This document shows, piece by piece, positions 9,105-16,092 of a stretch of 18,943 nt of DNA (position 1 is the stretch's first letter; every line of letters starts with the position of its first letter). Under the pieces are notes generated by a model. That model did no database searches, was not told the origin of the DNA, and saw nothing but the letters and a program-made list of their open reading frames with translations. The DNA comes from Candidatus Hydrogenedens sp. Its GTDB lineage: Bacteria > Hydrogenedentota > Hydrogenedentia > Hydrogenedentales > Hydrogenedentaceae. Where the stretch lies: assembly GCA_035378955.1 (NCBI GenBank), contig DAOSUS010000056.1, positions 1-18,943 of the forward strand, given 5' to 3'. Both the position numbers and the translations under genes were made by a program.

Positions 9105-10292
9105 TTATCTCTCCTCTAACACCTGCACAGTCTGACTATCTTTAATAAACGATTGTCCCATGCTTACAACTTTATCTCCTTCGTTTATTTCACCTTCAAT
9201 GATTTCTATCCAACCATCTGTCTCAAAACCTGTATTTACTATTACTTTTTGAGATTTGCTATCCACAATCTTATACAAATATCTTTCCTTACCTTGTGTA
9301 ATCACACAGACTTTTGGAACGCCTAAGTTTTCTCTTTGTTCTAACAATACTTCTATTTTAGCCATAACTCCAGGTATAATCTTTTCATCTTTTTTATCCA
9401 AAATCGCTTTTATTTCAAATGTCCGCAAATTGGGTAATACTGTAGGACTTTTATAATTGACCGTAAGTGTATCAATTTTTTCTTCTTGCACATACAATTC
9501 TAATTGTGTCTCTTTTTCCTTTATATAAGGATAATATTCTGCAGGTAAAAATGCGGAGACCTCTAATACTTCTGGGTTATCTATCTTTACAACGGGTCTT
9601 CCTCCACCTATAAATTCATTTTTTTGTACGAATTTATAACTTATTTTCCCGGAAATAGGTGCATAGACTAATGAATCTGAAAGTGTCTTTTCCGCAATTT
9701 TAAGGGCATGTTCTGCTTTTTTTAATTGTTCGTTTACTAATTGACAAACTGCTTCTGCATGTTCTAATCCTGCTTTTGAAGCCTTATATCTTGTTTCCTG
9801 AAGTTCAAATGTATCTTTCGATACAGCCTTTTTCTCTAAAAGATGTTGAAATCTCTCGTAGTCTATTTGTGCTTTATCAAATTGTGCTTTCATATTGGCA
9901 AGATTGGCATCCGCTTCACGAATGGCGCATTTTGCAACATTCAAATCTTGTTTTGCAATTTCATACGCTTGTTCTACTTTTAATTTATCTACTTGAAACA
10001 AAGGTGTCTCGTTTGCTACAACGGTATCCCCTTCATCTACAAACAAGTCTGTAAGCACTCCATCAATTCGTGCTGATACAATAGCATGTTCTTTTGAATC
10101 AATAGTTCCCTGAACATCAATTGTTTTTTTAAACAATTTCTTTTGAACAGCTTCTACTTTTACAGGGAAAGCCTCTTCAGAATTAGACCCTTTTTCAGCT
10201 GAAACAATTTGTTTACCACAACTCATATTGAATAAAAAGAGTGGTATGATAACAAGTAATCTATAATGTATCTTCTTTTTATTTTTTACCAT
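9105..10292 (-). CDS. Periplasmic adaptor (membrane fusion) lipoprotein of RND efflux system, AcrA/HlyD-like
   Basis: The adaptor links the RND pump to the outer-membrane factor. I place the start at the ATG at 10290-10292 (395 aa), not at the upstream in-frame ATG at 10313: an AGGAG lies 9-10 nt before the internal ATG and would be inside the longer version. The shorter form gives a clean lipoprotein signal, MVKNKKKIHY then a hydrophobic stretch and NMSC (C25), although Asn at -3 is not ideal for a lipobox. Order of domains: barrel/lipoyl half-motif (about 55-105, including SARIDGVLTDLFVDEGDTV), alpha-helical coiled-coil hairpin (about 106-205), second lipoyl half (LVYAPISGKISYKF, 208-221), then beta-barrel and membrane-proximal domains. 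The gene overlaps the end of the TolC-like gene by 14 nt and precedes the pump by 2 nt, so all three subunits come from one transcript. Confidence 0.92.
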   Translation of the reverse strand: MVKNKKKIHYRLLVIIPLFLFNMSCGKQIVSAEKGSNSEEAFPVKVEAVQKKLFKKTIDVQGTIDSKEHAIVSARIDGVLTDLFVDEGDTVVANETPLFQVDKLKVEQAYEIAKQDLNVAKCAIREADANLANMKAQFDKAQIDYERFQHLLEKKAVSKDTFELQETRYKASKAGLEHAEAVCQLVNEQLKKAEHALKIAEKTLSDSLVYAPISGKISYKFVQKNEFIGGGRPVVKIDNPEVLEVSAFLPAEYYPYIKEKETQLELYVQEEKIDTLTVNYKSPTVLPNLRTFEIKAILDKKDEKIIPGVMAKIEVLLEQRENLGVPKVCVITQGKERYLYKIVDSKSQKVIVNTGFETDGWIEIIEGEINEGDKVVSMGQSFIKDSQTVQVLEER

Positions 10293-11721
10293 CTTTAGAC
10301 TTCTCCTTTTCATTTTCGTTATAGATTAAACTTCCTGAATATGTTTTTCCGGTAGAATTCCATAACACAGCTATTGCTATCTGTTCTTGAATTCTGGCGT
10401 TAATAAGATTAATTTCCGCAATGCTTAATTCGTTCTGTACTGTTACAATATCTACTTCAGCAACCATACCTTCATTCCACTTTTCATTAGTTTCTCTATA
10501 TTTCTCTTTATAATAAGTGTAGGCTTGCTCTGCTAATTTAAGGTCTTCTTTTGCCTTTTCCCAATTGGCTTTGGCTCTAATTACCCCAGCCATTAAAGAT
10601 AAGGAAGTCTCTTCTCTTTCTAAAAATGCCTTTTCTCGTTTTTCCCTTGCTATCCGATACTGTTGTATATTTGCAAAGCCATTAAATAGTGTTAATATTC
10701 CATGTAATCCGGATAACACAGATTGAGAATATAAGGTATAAGAATTGGAGGTATATTGCCACTGGGTAAAGCCACCTATCAAAGGTAAAAAGTTAGTAAT
10801 TGCAAGTTTTATTTCATCTTCACTAATTTCTACTTTACGGTCTTCTATCAAAATACGAGGGTGGTTTTTTAGTGCAATATAAATCATTTCTTCTGTATTG
10901 TTCGCAGGAATTGGAATGTCTACCTGCTTTGATAATTTGATTTTTTGAAGGGGTGAAATTCCCAATACGGTATTAAATTGGGCTTTTACTGTTTCTATCT
11001 CTTGTTGACATTGTTTCAAATCTCTTTCTCTTGACTGTTTTAACAAATAGACCTGCTCTTTTTGTGATTGAGTAAGCATTCCTTCTTCGTAAAAAGCGTT
11101 CACTTGTTCTGTTAGTTTATTGGCATTATCTAATTGCAGTTGTAAAGTTTTTTCTATGTTCTCCAATGCTAATATCTGGAAATATAAAGCGGTTGTTTGA
11201 AGGGCTATCATCTGACAGGTGTAATCTTTGACAAGATTAGTTATATTTACGCCTTTATTTCGCAGGTCATATAAAAACCATGTAGCAGGGGCAAAAATAG
11301 GTAGTTGTAATTGAATTGTATCCATTCGAATAGTTTGGTCCTGCATGGCTGTTGATAGTGGACCAAAATTAACCATAGGTTTGCGGTCGTAATTAACAAT
11401 CTGAAATTCTGAGCTAATTTGTGGTAAAAAATTGGAAAAAGCGATATTTTTCTCCAATTTTGCTATTTTTTGTTCTATCTCTGATATTTTTACCTGTGCA
11501 TTATTCTGCAATGCTATTTGAATACATTCATCTAAAGTCAATTCTTGTTCTGCTTTAACTTTTTCGGGAGTCTGCTCTTCTATTTTTTGTTTAAATTCGT
11601 TAAGGGATTCTTCTCGATATTTTTCAGGATTAACATGGGCACAAGAAGTTAAGATACCCATTGCTATAAATATAGTTGTTAATAAAAATTTGTGTATGTA
11701 TATTTTTTCTTTAAAATTCAT
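10279..11721 (-). CDS. TolC/NodT-like outer-membrane efflux lipoprotein
   Basis: This 480-aa protein carries a lipoprotein signal: basic N-terminus, hydrophobic segment and GILTSC with lipidation at C27, as in OprM/NodT-type factors. The rest shows two repeated outer-membrane efflux protein (OEP) halves of long amphipathic helices, beginning TLDECIQIALQNNAQVKISE (about 61-80) and resuming near IPANNTEEMIYIALKNHPRI. Three such subunits would form an outer-membrane barrel and periplasmic tunnel that receives substrate from the MFP-RND complex. It begins 9 nt after the TetR stop with GAGG about 14 nt before the ATG, and its 3' end overlaps the adaptor start by 14 nt. The order outer-membrane factor, adaptor, pump and the tight spacing make it very likely the dedicated partner of the adjacent RND system. 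Confidence 0.92.
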   Translation of the reverse strand: MNFKEKIYIHKFLLTTIFIAMGILTSCAHVNPEKYREESLNEFKQKIEEQTPEKVKAEQELTLDECIQIALQNNAQVKISEIEQKIAKLEKNIAFSNFLPQISSEFQIVNYDRKPMVNFGPLSTAMQDQTIRMDTIQLQLPIFAPATWFLYDLRNKGVNITNLVKDYTCQMIALQTTALYFQILALENIEKTLQLQLDNANKLTEQVNAFYEEGMLTQSQKEQVYLLKQSRERDLKQCQQEIETVKAQFNTVLGISPLQKIKLSKQVDIPIPANNTEEMIYIALKNHPRILIEDRKVEISEDEIKLAITNFLPLIGGFTQWQYTSNSYTLYSQSVLSGLHGILTLFNGFANIQQYRIAREKREKAFLEREETSLSLMAGVIRAKANWEKAKEDLKLAEQAYTYYKEKYRETNEKWNEGMVAEVDIVTVQNELSIAEINLINARIQEQIAIAVLWNSTGKTYSGSLIYNENEKEKSKDGKK

Positions 11722-11730
11722 ATATATTAG

Positions 11731-12384
11731 TTATTCCTCTTTTAAGTCTAAACCTTTCAATATCAGACTGGTAATATGTTCTTGTAGTTGCGACAAAAAT
11801 TTTTGTGTATATTTTTCTGCTATATTTAATGCTAATTTAATACCGGGTTCGGCAAAAACATAGAAAGAAATTTCGCCCAGAATGGAAAAAGCCCAAAATC
11901 TACATTTCGCTAATGTATTTGCAGGGTTACATCTCATTAATACTTCAACTAAAGCATTTAACTCTGGAATAAATGTTTGGAATATAACATTCTCATATTT
12001 GGGAGGTGGTTCTACCAAACTTCTGAGGAGTAATCTCGAATACCATGCTGGATACTTATCAGACAAATAGTTCTGAGCTCTTTCCCCAATCAATTTTCTA
12101 ATTATTTCTATACATTGTTCTTTTGAAGAATAATCCACGCTTTCATCTTGCAATATTTTTTGAGCAAGTGGACAGCGGACCTGCCACGCTACATATCGAA
12201 GAGATTCCATATATAAATTTTCTTTTGAACCGAAATAGTAATTAATAGAGGCAATATTTACATTTGATTTTTCTGCAATTTCACGAATAGAAACGCCATC
12301 AATACCAGAATTTGCAAATAGTTGACCGGCTGTTTCAATCAATTCAAGTCTTTTTCCTGTCCAATCGCGATTTATTTCTAACAT
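11731..12384 (-). CDS. TetR/AcrR-family transcriptional regulator, probable repressor of the efflux operon
   Basis: The 217-aa protein has the canonical TetR N-terminal DNA-binding region: KRLELIETAGQLFANSGIDG (helix 1), VSIREIAEKSNVNIASINYYF (helix-turn-helix, about 31-51) and GSKENLYMES (helix 4). Residues about 60-217 form the all-helical ligand-binding and dimerisation domain; its FIPELNALVEVLMR stretch is reminiscent of the CecR-type C-terminal domain, but I am not certain. It is the first gene of the TetR-TolC-MFP-RND-GH operon, 9 nt before the TolC-like gene. Its upstream region contains a palindrome overlapping the -35 box of a near-consensus promoter, so autorepression with derepression by a pump substrate is the simplest model. 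The effector is unknown. Confidence 0.93.
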   Translation of the reverse strand: MLEINRDWTGKRLELIETAGQLFANSGIDGVSIREIAEKSNVNIASINYYFGSKENLYMESLRYVAWQVRCPLAQKILQDESVDYSSKEQCIEIIRKLIGERAQNYLSDKYPAWYSRLLLRSLVEPPPKYENVIFQTFIPELNALVEVLMRCNPANTLAKCRFWAFSILGEISFYVFAEPGIKLALNIAEKYTQKFLSQLQEHITSLILKGLDLKEE

Positions 12385-12415
12385 ATTTTAATAAAAATCC
12401 TATTTTAACAAATCT

Positions 12416-12444
12416 ATTATAACACATACATTTGATTAAATCAA
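12416..12444 (-). promoter_or_regulatory. Predicted sigma70-type promoter of the TetR-efflux operon
   Basis: On the minus strand a TTGATT -35 element (12439-12444) is separated by exactly 17 nt from a perfect TATAAT -10 element (12416-12421). Transcription would start near 12409, about 25 nt upstream of the regulator ATG. The -35 box lies inside the palindrome at 12431-12445. In such AT-rich DNA chance matches are common, but the perfect -10, ideal spacing and position directly before the first gene support it. Confidence 0.6.
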
Positions 12445-12445
12445 A
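12431..12445. promoter_or_regulatory. Palindromic candidate operator for the TetR-family regulator
   Basis: TTTGATT-A-AATCAAA is a perfect inverted repeat with 7-nt arms and a single central base. It covers the proposed -35 element and lies 47-61 nt upstream of the regulator start. A weaker dyad, AAAC-GATT-GTTT, follows directly at 12443-12454. TetR-family dimers usually bind such dyads upstream of their own gene. There is no T-run after it on either strand, so a terminator role for the preceding barrel gene is unlikely. Confidence 0.5.
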
Positions 12446-12499
12446 CGATTGTTTAACTATTTTTTATAGAAGTGAAATTTATAAATCTTTTGTATCTTT

Positions 12500-13717
12500 T
12501 TAGAAATGATGGGTATAACCTAATACGAGAGAAAATCCACCTGTGCTAAGTTCAGTACCTTTACCTAAATGAGAAAGCAAATCTCCCCTGCCAGTATCTT
12601 TCATCGTATTTTTTAAACCAAGAACACCTGAAATACTTACTTCATCATTATCGGTTATTTTTCTTGCTATTCCTAATGTAATATGGTCTTCACATAACAC
12701 AGGAACTAATCCTGCTAAAAATACATGGTCTTCTGTAATTGGAGAGTTTCCATGACTGTAACCACTCATAATTCTCGTCTTTTCATTTAATCGATATTCC
12801 AATCCTATTTTTGTGCAAAATTGATTTACCCAATTAAAACCACCGTCTAATAGGTTTCTGCCGTAGGCTGGAATTCCTTCCCAATTCAACCATTTAAAAT
12901 CCAGACTCAGGGTTAATTTATCCGTAAAATCATAGGCAACACCTGCATTTAATATCTGAGGCTGGTCTAATGGGTATTTTAATAAGTCTCTGTATTTATT
13001 AAATTTTTCGGTCCAATGGCGGGATGTATATGTTGCTCCTATTGAAAATTTATCCCATTTTTTATAAACACTTATATTAAATCCCGCACCTAATGAATCA
13101 TCCCATTCAAAATCACCTCGAGTAGGTAATAAACTCAATGTGATATGGTCTGATTTAAATCGTGATATGGAGCCATGAAGTCCAAAACCTATAGACCAAT
13201 CGTTATCAAATTTATATGCATAAGCAACTACAAGACGAGCGTGTTGATAAAACAATCTACGGTCTGCATTAAAAGGTCTCAATAACAAATTTCTTGAACT
13301 CTGGTAATCTACACCTGTTCCGCTCGGGACATATAAACCAAACCCCAATGTCCCTGTTTCTAAAGGTATAATCATTCCACCGGAAGCAATATTAAATAAC
13401 CCATCTCCATCCAAATCCTCAAAACGATTTCCTAAAATACCCCTTGGTTGCATTTCCATATCGGTTTTTACTACATACCAGTTAACATCTAATCTTTTAT
13501 CTAATTCCACCATACTTGCAGGGTTCATATAGCACCAATAGGCACTTCTTGGACTGGCTATTCCACTGGAAGCTCTCCCCAATTGAAAGGCATCGTTTCC
13601 TAATACAAATACCCCTTCATTGGCTGATAAATCATTCATAATAATGAATAATGAAGCGGTAATTATTGAAATGATAATCAATGAACACTGAAAGCATTTT
13701 TTTGATAACTTTATCAT
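12500..13717 (-). CDS. FadL/OmpP1-family outer-membrane transport protein
   Basis: The 405-aa protein has a signal peptide (hydrophobic about 12-28, cleavage probably near SA-NEG, 32/33). The mature N-terminus follows the FadL/OmpP1/TodX pattern: GNDAFQLGRASSGIASP (about 40-56) and then MNPASM (64-69), equivalent to the conserved NPA motif of the hatch region. Alternating hydrophobic beta-strands fill the rest, and it ends in GYTHHF, a C-terminal aromatic typical of BAM-inserted barrels. Family members carry long-chain fatty acids or other hydrophobic molecules across the outer membrane; the substrate here is unknown. A DLDGDGLFN loop (101-109) resembles a calcium-binding acidic loop. AAAGG lies 9 nt before the start. 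It is followed by 115 nt containing the efflux promoter and appears to be a separate transcription unit. Confidence 0.88.
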   Translation of the reverse strand: MIKLSKKCFQCSLIIISIITASLFIIMNDLSANEGVFVLGNDAFQLGRASSGIASPRSAYWCYMNPASMVELDKRLDVNWYVVKTDMEMQPRGILGNRFEDLDGDGLFNIASGGMIIPLETGTLGFGLYVPSGTGVDYQSSRNLLLRPFNADRRLFYQHARLVVAYAYKFDNDWSIGFGLHGSISRFKSDHITLSLLPTRGDFEWDDSLGAGFNISVYKKWDKFSIGATYTSRHWTEKFNKYRDLLKYPLDQPQILNAGVAYDFTDKLTLSLDFKWLNWEGIPAYGRNLLDGGFNWVNQFCTKIGLEYRLNEKTRIMSGYSHGNSPITEDHVFLAGLVPVLCEDHITLGIARKITDNDEVSISGVLGLKNTMKDTGRGDLLSHLGKGTELSTGGFSLVLGYTHHF

Positions 13718-13828
13718 AGCGTACTACCTTTTATTGAAAGTATTGTATTTATTGTATTATTTTTATTAATATATTTATTTTATTCTATGTTATATATAGT
13801 TATTATTTTTTAAGAATAAGATTATACG

Positions 13829-13858
13829 ATTATACAAATCTATAATATCAATAATCAA
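13829..13858 (-). promoter_or_regulatory. Possible promoter for the FadL-like gene
   Basis: Within the 188-nt very AT-rich gap between the small membrane-protein gene and the FadL-like gene, the minus strand reads TTGATT (13853-13858), 18 nt, TATAAT (13829-13834). The leader would be about 105 nt. Several other TATA-like hexamers occur nearby, so this is only a candidate. Apart from this and the inverted repeat at 13879-13905 I see nothing else in the gap. Confidence 0.3.
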
Positions 13859-13878
13859 AATAAATAATGAGAGATTAT

Positions 13879-13905
13879 TAATTAAAAAATTGTGGGATTT
13901 AATTA
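13879..13905. repeat. A/T-only inverted repeat downstream of the 40-aa ORF
   Basis: TAATTAAA (13879-13886) and TTTAATTA (13898-13905) form 8-nt complementary arms around an 11-nt loop, directly after the small ORF stop. On the minus strand no U-tract follows, and the stem has no G-C pairs, so an intrinsic terminator is doubtful. It may be a protein-binding site, mRNA end structure or chance in AT-rich DNA. Confidence 0.25.
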
Positions 13906-14028
13906 CTACTTTTTCTTCTTAATTTCTTTAATTAAGATACTTAATAGGAACCACAGAATTAAGAACCATCCTGCTACAGAAGAGCCAATTAATACAGATA
14001 TTAAAAGTATTCTTAACTCTTGCGTCAT
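13906..14028 (-). CDS. Small single-span membrane protein, 40 aa (hypothetical)
   Basis: The ATG at 14026-14028 overlaps the TGA of the upstream gene (14025-14027) as ATGA, a typical translational-coupling arrangement, and the frame ends at TAG 13906-13908. The 40-residue product starts MTQELRILLISV, continues through a strongly hydrophobic segment (about 7-34, with WFLILWFLL) and ends in a basic KEIKKKK tail, so the C-terminus is probably cytoplasmic. No independent SD is visible, consistent with coupling. It follows the secreted CBM/coiled-coil gene and the PilT gene in the same direction and may be a small partner or anchor of that system. I recognise no family. Its short length leaves a real chance that it is spurious, but the exact 4-nt overlap and clean membrane-span-plus-basic-tail pattern argue for a gene. 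Confidence 0.6.
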   Translation of the reverse strand: MTQELRILLISVLIGSSVAGWFLILWFLLSILIKEIKKKK

Positions 14029-14903
14029 TCTTGTTCTTTCTTAATAATATGCCAATTTTTTTTATGTGGGACTAAAATGGGAACCTTTTCTTCAACCTCA
14101 GGGGGTTTTCCACTTTCTTTTTGTTCGCTGGATATATCTTTTGTATCTATTGGATTATTATTTATCTTTTCTAAATTTTCCCTAATCTTTTTATTCTCTT
14201 CTTCTAACATGTTAATTTTATTTTTTAATTGTGTATTCTCTTTTATTAATTCCTCTAATCGTTGTTCTATTTTTTTTATACCCAAATCCTTATTTTCATT
14301 TTCTTCTTTAGGGGTTATTGAATCTTCTTTGATTTCTTCTTCATTTTTTTCTACATAAGTTAATAATAAATCATCAAACCATGCACAGCCTGTTCCTTCT
14401 ATGGCACACCTAATTACACAAAAATCTGTTCCTTTCGGTATTTTTGTTTTTATATTTAATTTCTTCCACTCATTAGTTCCTGAAAGAATTTCTGATTTTT
14501 TACTTTCAATAATTCGAGCGGGATTTTGTGTCCAGAATTGCAAAAGGAAATAGGCTTTATAAATATTGTCTGTCTTAATCCAACCTTCTAAATACATATC
14601 TTTATTTTCAGAAGCATTAACGGGTATTCTCTGGCTCCAATTATTTACTGGCTCTTTCTGATAGTTATTGGTATTAGTCAAAAAAATTGAATTTTCATCT
14701 GTATGATATATTTTCTTATCTATTTTTCCAAAAGAGCCATCCTGGGGCTGGATAAATAATGCCCAGTATGAAACAGATGATTTAATTTCTTCTTCAAAAC
14801 CTGGGTTTTTAATTAAATTTTCTGCATAGACAATAATATTCAAAAGAAGAAAATAAAATGAAAATAAAATTATTTTTTTGCTTTTATTATTTTTTTGGTT
14901 CAT
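14025..14903 (-). CDS. Secreted protein with carbohydrate-binding-like (CBM4/9-type) domain and coiled coil; function unknown
   Basis: The 292-aa product has a signal peptide (about 8-27, cleavage likely after VYA at 27). The mature protein opens with ENLIKNPGFEE, the start typical of CBM4/9-like galactose-binding folds, and the domain closes near GTGCAWFDDLLLTYVE (about 171-185), also characteristic. After an acidic linker, residues about 207-249 form a leucine-heptad coiled coil (KKIEQRLEELIKENTQLKNK and onward), followed by a Pro/Lys-rich tail ending HIIKKEQE. This suggests an oligomeric, sugar-binding periplasmic or surface protein. It begins 13 nt after PilT and its stop overlaps the start of a 40-aa membrane protein, so the three genes are probably one transcript. 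No catalytic residues are recognised. The coiled coil accounts for the long antisense open frame in this region. Confidence 0.75.
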   Translation of the reverse strand: MNQKNNKSKKIILFSFYFLLLNIIVYAENLIKNPGFEEEIKSSVSYWALFIQPQDGSFGKIDKKIYHTDENSIFLTNTNNYQKEPVNNWSQRIPVNASENKDMYLEGWIKTDNIYKAYFLLQFWTQNPARIIESKKSEILSGTNEWKKLNIKTKIPKGTDFCVIRCAIEGTGCAWFDDLLLTYVEKNEEEIKEDSITPKEENENKDLGIKKIEQRLEELIKENTQLKNKINMLEEENKKIRENLEKINNNPIDTKDISSEQKESGKPPEVEEKVPILVPHKKNWHIIKKEQE

Positions 14904-14916
14904 TATTCATTTTCTG

Positions 14917-15999
14917 TTAATGACCACTTAAACCTTGCATTCTAAGTTTGAGGTCTTTGGGGGAAGTAGCGTAAGTTAAAGCTGTTTCTGTAGAGATTCT
15001 CTTCTGAGACCATAGGTCAAACAAAGCCTGGTCGAATGTTTGCATACCATATTGGTCTTTTCCTTCCTGAATGAGAGACACGATGTCACGGAAAGGTTTG
15101 CCCTGTTCGATAAAGTCCCGAACGGCTCTTGTGCCTATCAATATTTCTGCAGCAACACATCTTCCCGTCCCGCTTGCCATTGGCACTATTCTTTGAGAAA
15201 TAACACCCCGTAGAACACTCGCTAACTGTTTTCGGACAAATAAATGTTGATGGGGTTCAAAAAATTCTATGATACGGTTTAGCGTTTCGACAGCATCAAC
15301 GGTATGCAATGTAGATAAAACGAGATGTCCTGTTTCTGCGGAAGATAACGCTGTTCTTACTGTTTCTGTATCACGCATTTCTCCTATCAATATTACATCG
15401 GGGTCCTGGCGAAGTGCGGCTCTTAAAGCATTTGCAAAGGAAAGTGTATCATGCCCTATCTCTCTTTGCGTTATGATACTCTGTTTATCTCTATGAACAA
15501 ATTCCAAGGGGTCTTCAATAGTAACAACATGGTCAGAACGCGTGTTGTTTATCTCATCTATCATTGCTGCAAGCGTAGTTGATTTGCCACTTCCTGTAGG
15601 TCCTGTAATAAGAATTAAACCATTTTTTAGTTTACATAATTTTTTTAATATAGGCGGTAAATTTAATTCATCTATCGTTAATACTTTCAAGGGAATTAGT
15701 CGCATAACAATACGGATATGTCCATCATCACGACAAATATTTACACGGAACCGTGCTTTATTTTCAAAATAAAATGAAATATCAAGTTCAAAAACTTTTT
15801 CATATTTACTAACATCTGGAGGAGATGCTATTTCATGAAGATATACTTTTAAATCTTCATCAGAAAGAATATTTTCCTCGTCTATTCTCTTTAATACTCC
15901 ATCAATTCTTAATATAGGTGGGTTATTGTATTTCAAGTGAATATCTGAAGCATTCATTTGTATTGCCATTTCCATGAGTTCTTTTAATGGAATTGTCAT
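14917..15999 (-). CDS. pilT: PilT-family twitching-motility (type IV pilus retraction) ATPase
   Basis: I place the start at the second of two adjacent ATGs (15997-15999; 360 aa) because AAGGAGG ends only 2 nt before the first and 5 nt before the second. The N-terminal PAS-like domain starts with LKELMEMAIQMNASDIHLK. The ATPase core (numbering from the first Met) shows Walker A GPTGSGKST (134-142, K140), the Asp box TIEDPLEF (E163), Walker B with catalytic Glu DVILIGEMRD (E208) and the His box GHLVLSTLHT (H226, H233). GMQTFDQAL near the C-terminus is typical of PilT. In PilT the hexamer depolymerises type IV pili; no pilB, pilC or pilin gene is in the window. The usual AIRNLIRE-like motif reads RAVRDFIEQGK, a divergent form. 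Downstream are a secreted sugar-binding-like protein and a tiny membrane protein, suggesting a specialised surface role. PilT versus PilU cannot be settled here. Confidence 0.92.
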   Translation of the reverse strand: MTIPLKELMEMAIQMNASDIHLKYNNPPILRIDGVLKRIDEENILSDEDLKVYLHEIASPPDVSKYEKVFELDISFYFENKARFRVNICRDDGHIRIVMRLIPLKVLTIDELNLPPILKKLCKLKNGLILITGPTGSGKSTTLAAMIDEINNTRSDHVVTIEDPLEFVHRDKQSIITQREIGHDTLSFANALRAALRQDPDVILIGEMRDTETVRTALSSAETGHLVLSTLHTVDAVETLNRIIEFFEPHQHLFVRKQLASVLRGVISQRIVPMASGTGRCVAAEILIGTRAVRDFIEQGKPFRDIVSLIQEGKDQYGMQTFDQALFDLWSQKRISTETALTYATSPKDLKLRMQGLSGH

Positions 16000-16092
16000 C
16001 ATTCCCTCCTTGTGTTTATAAAGTTCTATTTTTTTATTATAGAATATCTTACTACAAAATATATATTAAACTTATTATTTTAGGAAAGTTTC

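Noticed and set aside
9776..10054. Plus-strand 92-codon open frame
   Set aside because: Antisense to the coiled-coil hairpin of the adaptor; an artefact of biased codons.
12446..12499. Intrinsic terminator for the FadL-like gene
   Set aside because: No GC-rich stem followed by a T-run is present on the minus strand after the stop; the dyads here fit an operator better.
14020..14358. Plus-strand 112-codon open frame opposite the CBM/coiled-coil gene
   Set aside because: It is a Ser/Phe-rich mirror of the Lys/Glu-rich coiled coil on the minus strand, with no recognisable domain; the minus-strand gene has a signal peptide and operon context.
16003..16092. Promoters in the divergent gap between pilT and the lipoate ligase gene
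   Set aside because: A TATAAT on the minus strand (16036-16041) exists, but no acceptable -35 at 16-18 nt is seen for either direction, so I do not call a promoter, although promoters for both genes should lie here.
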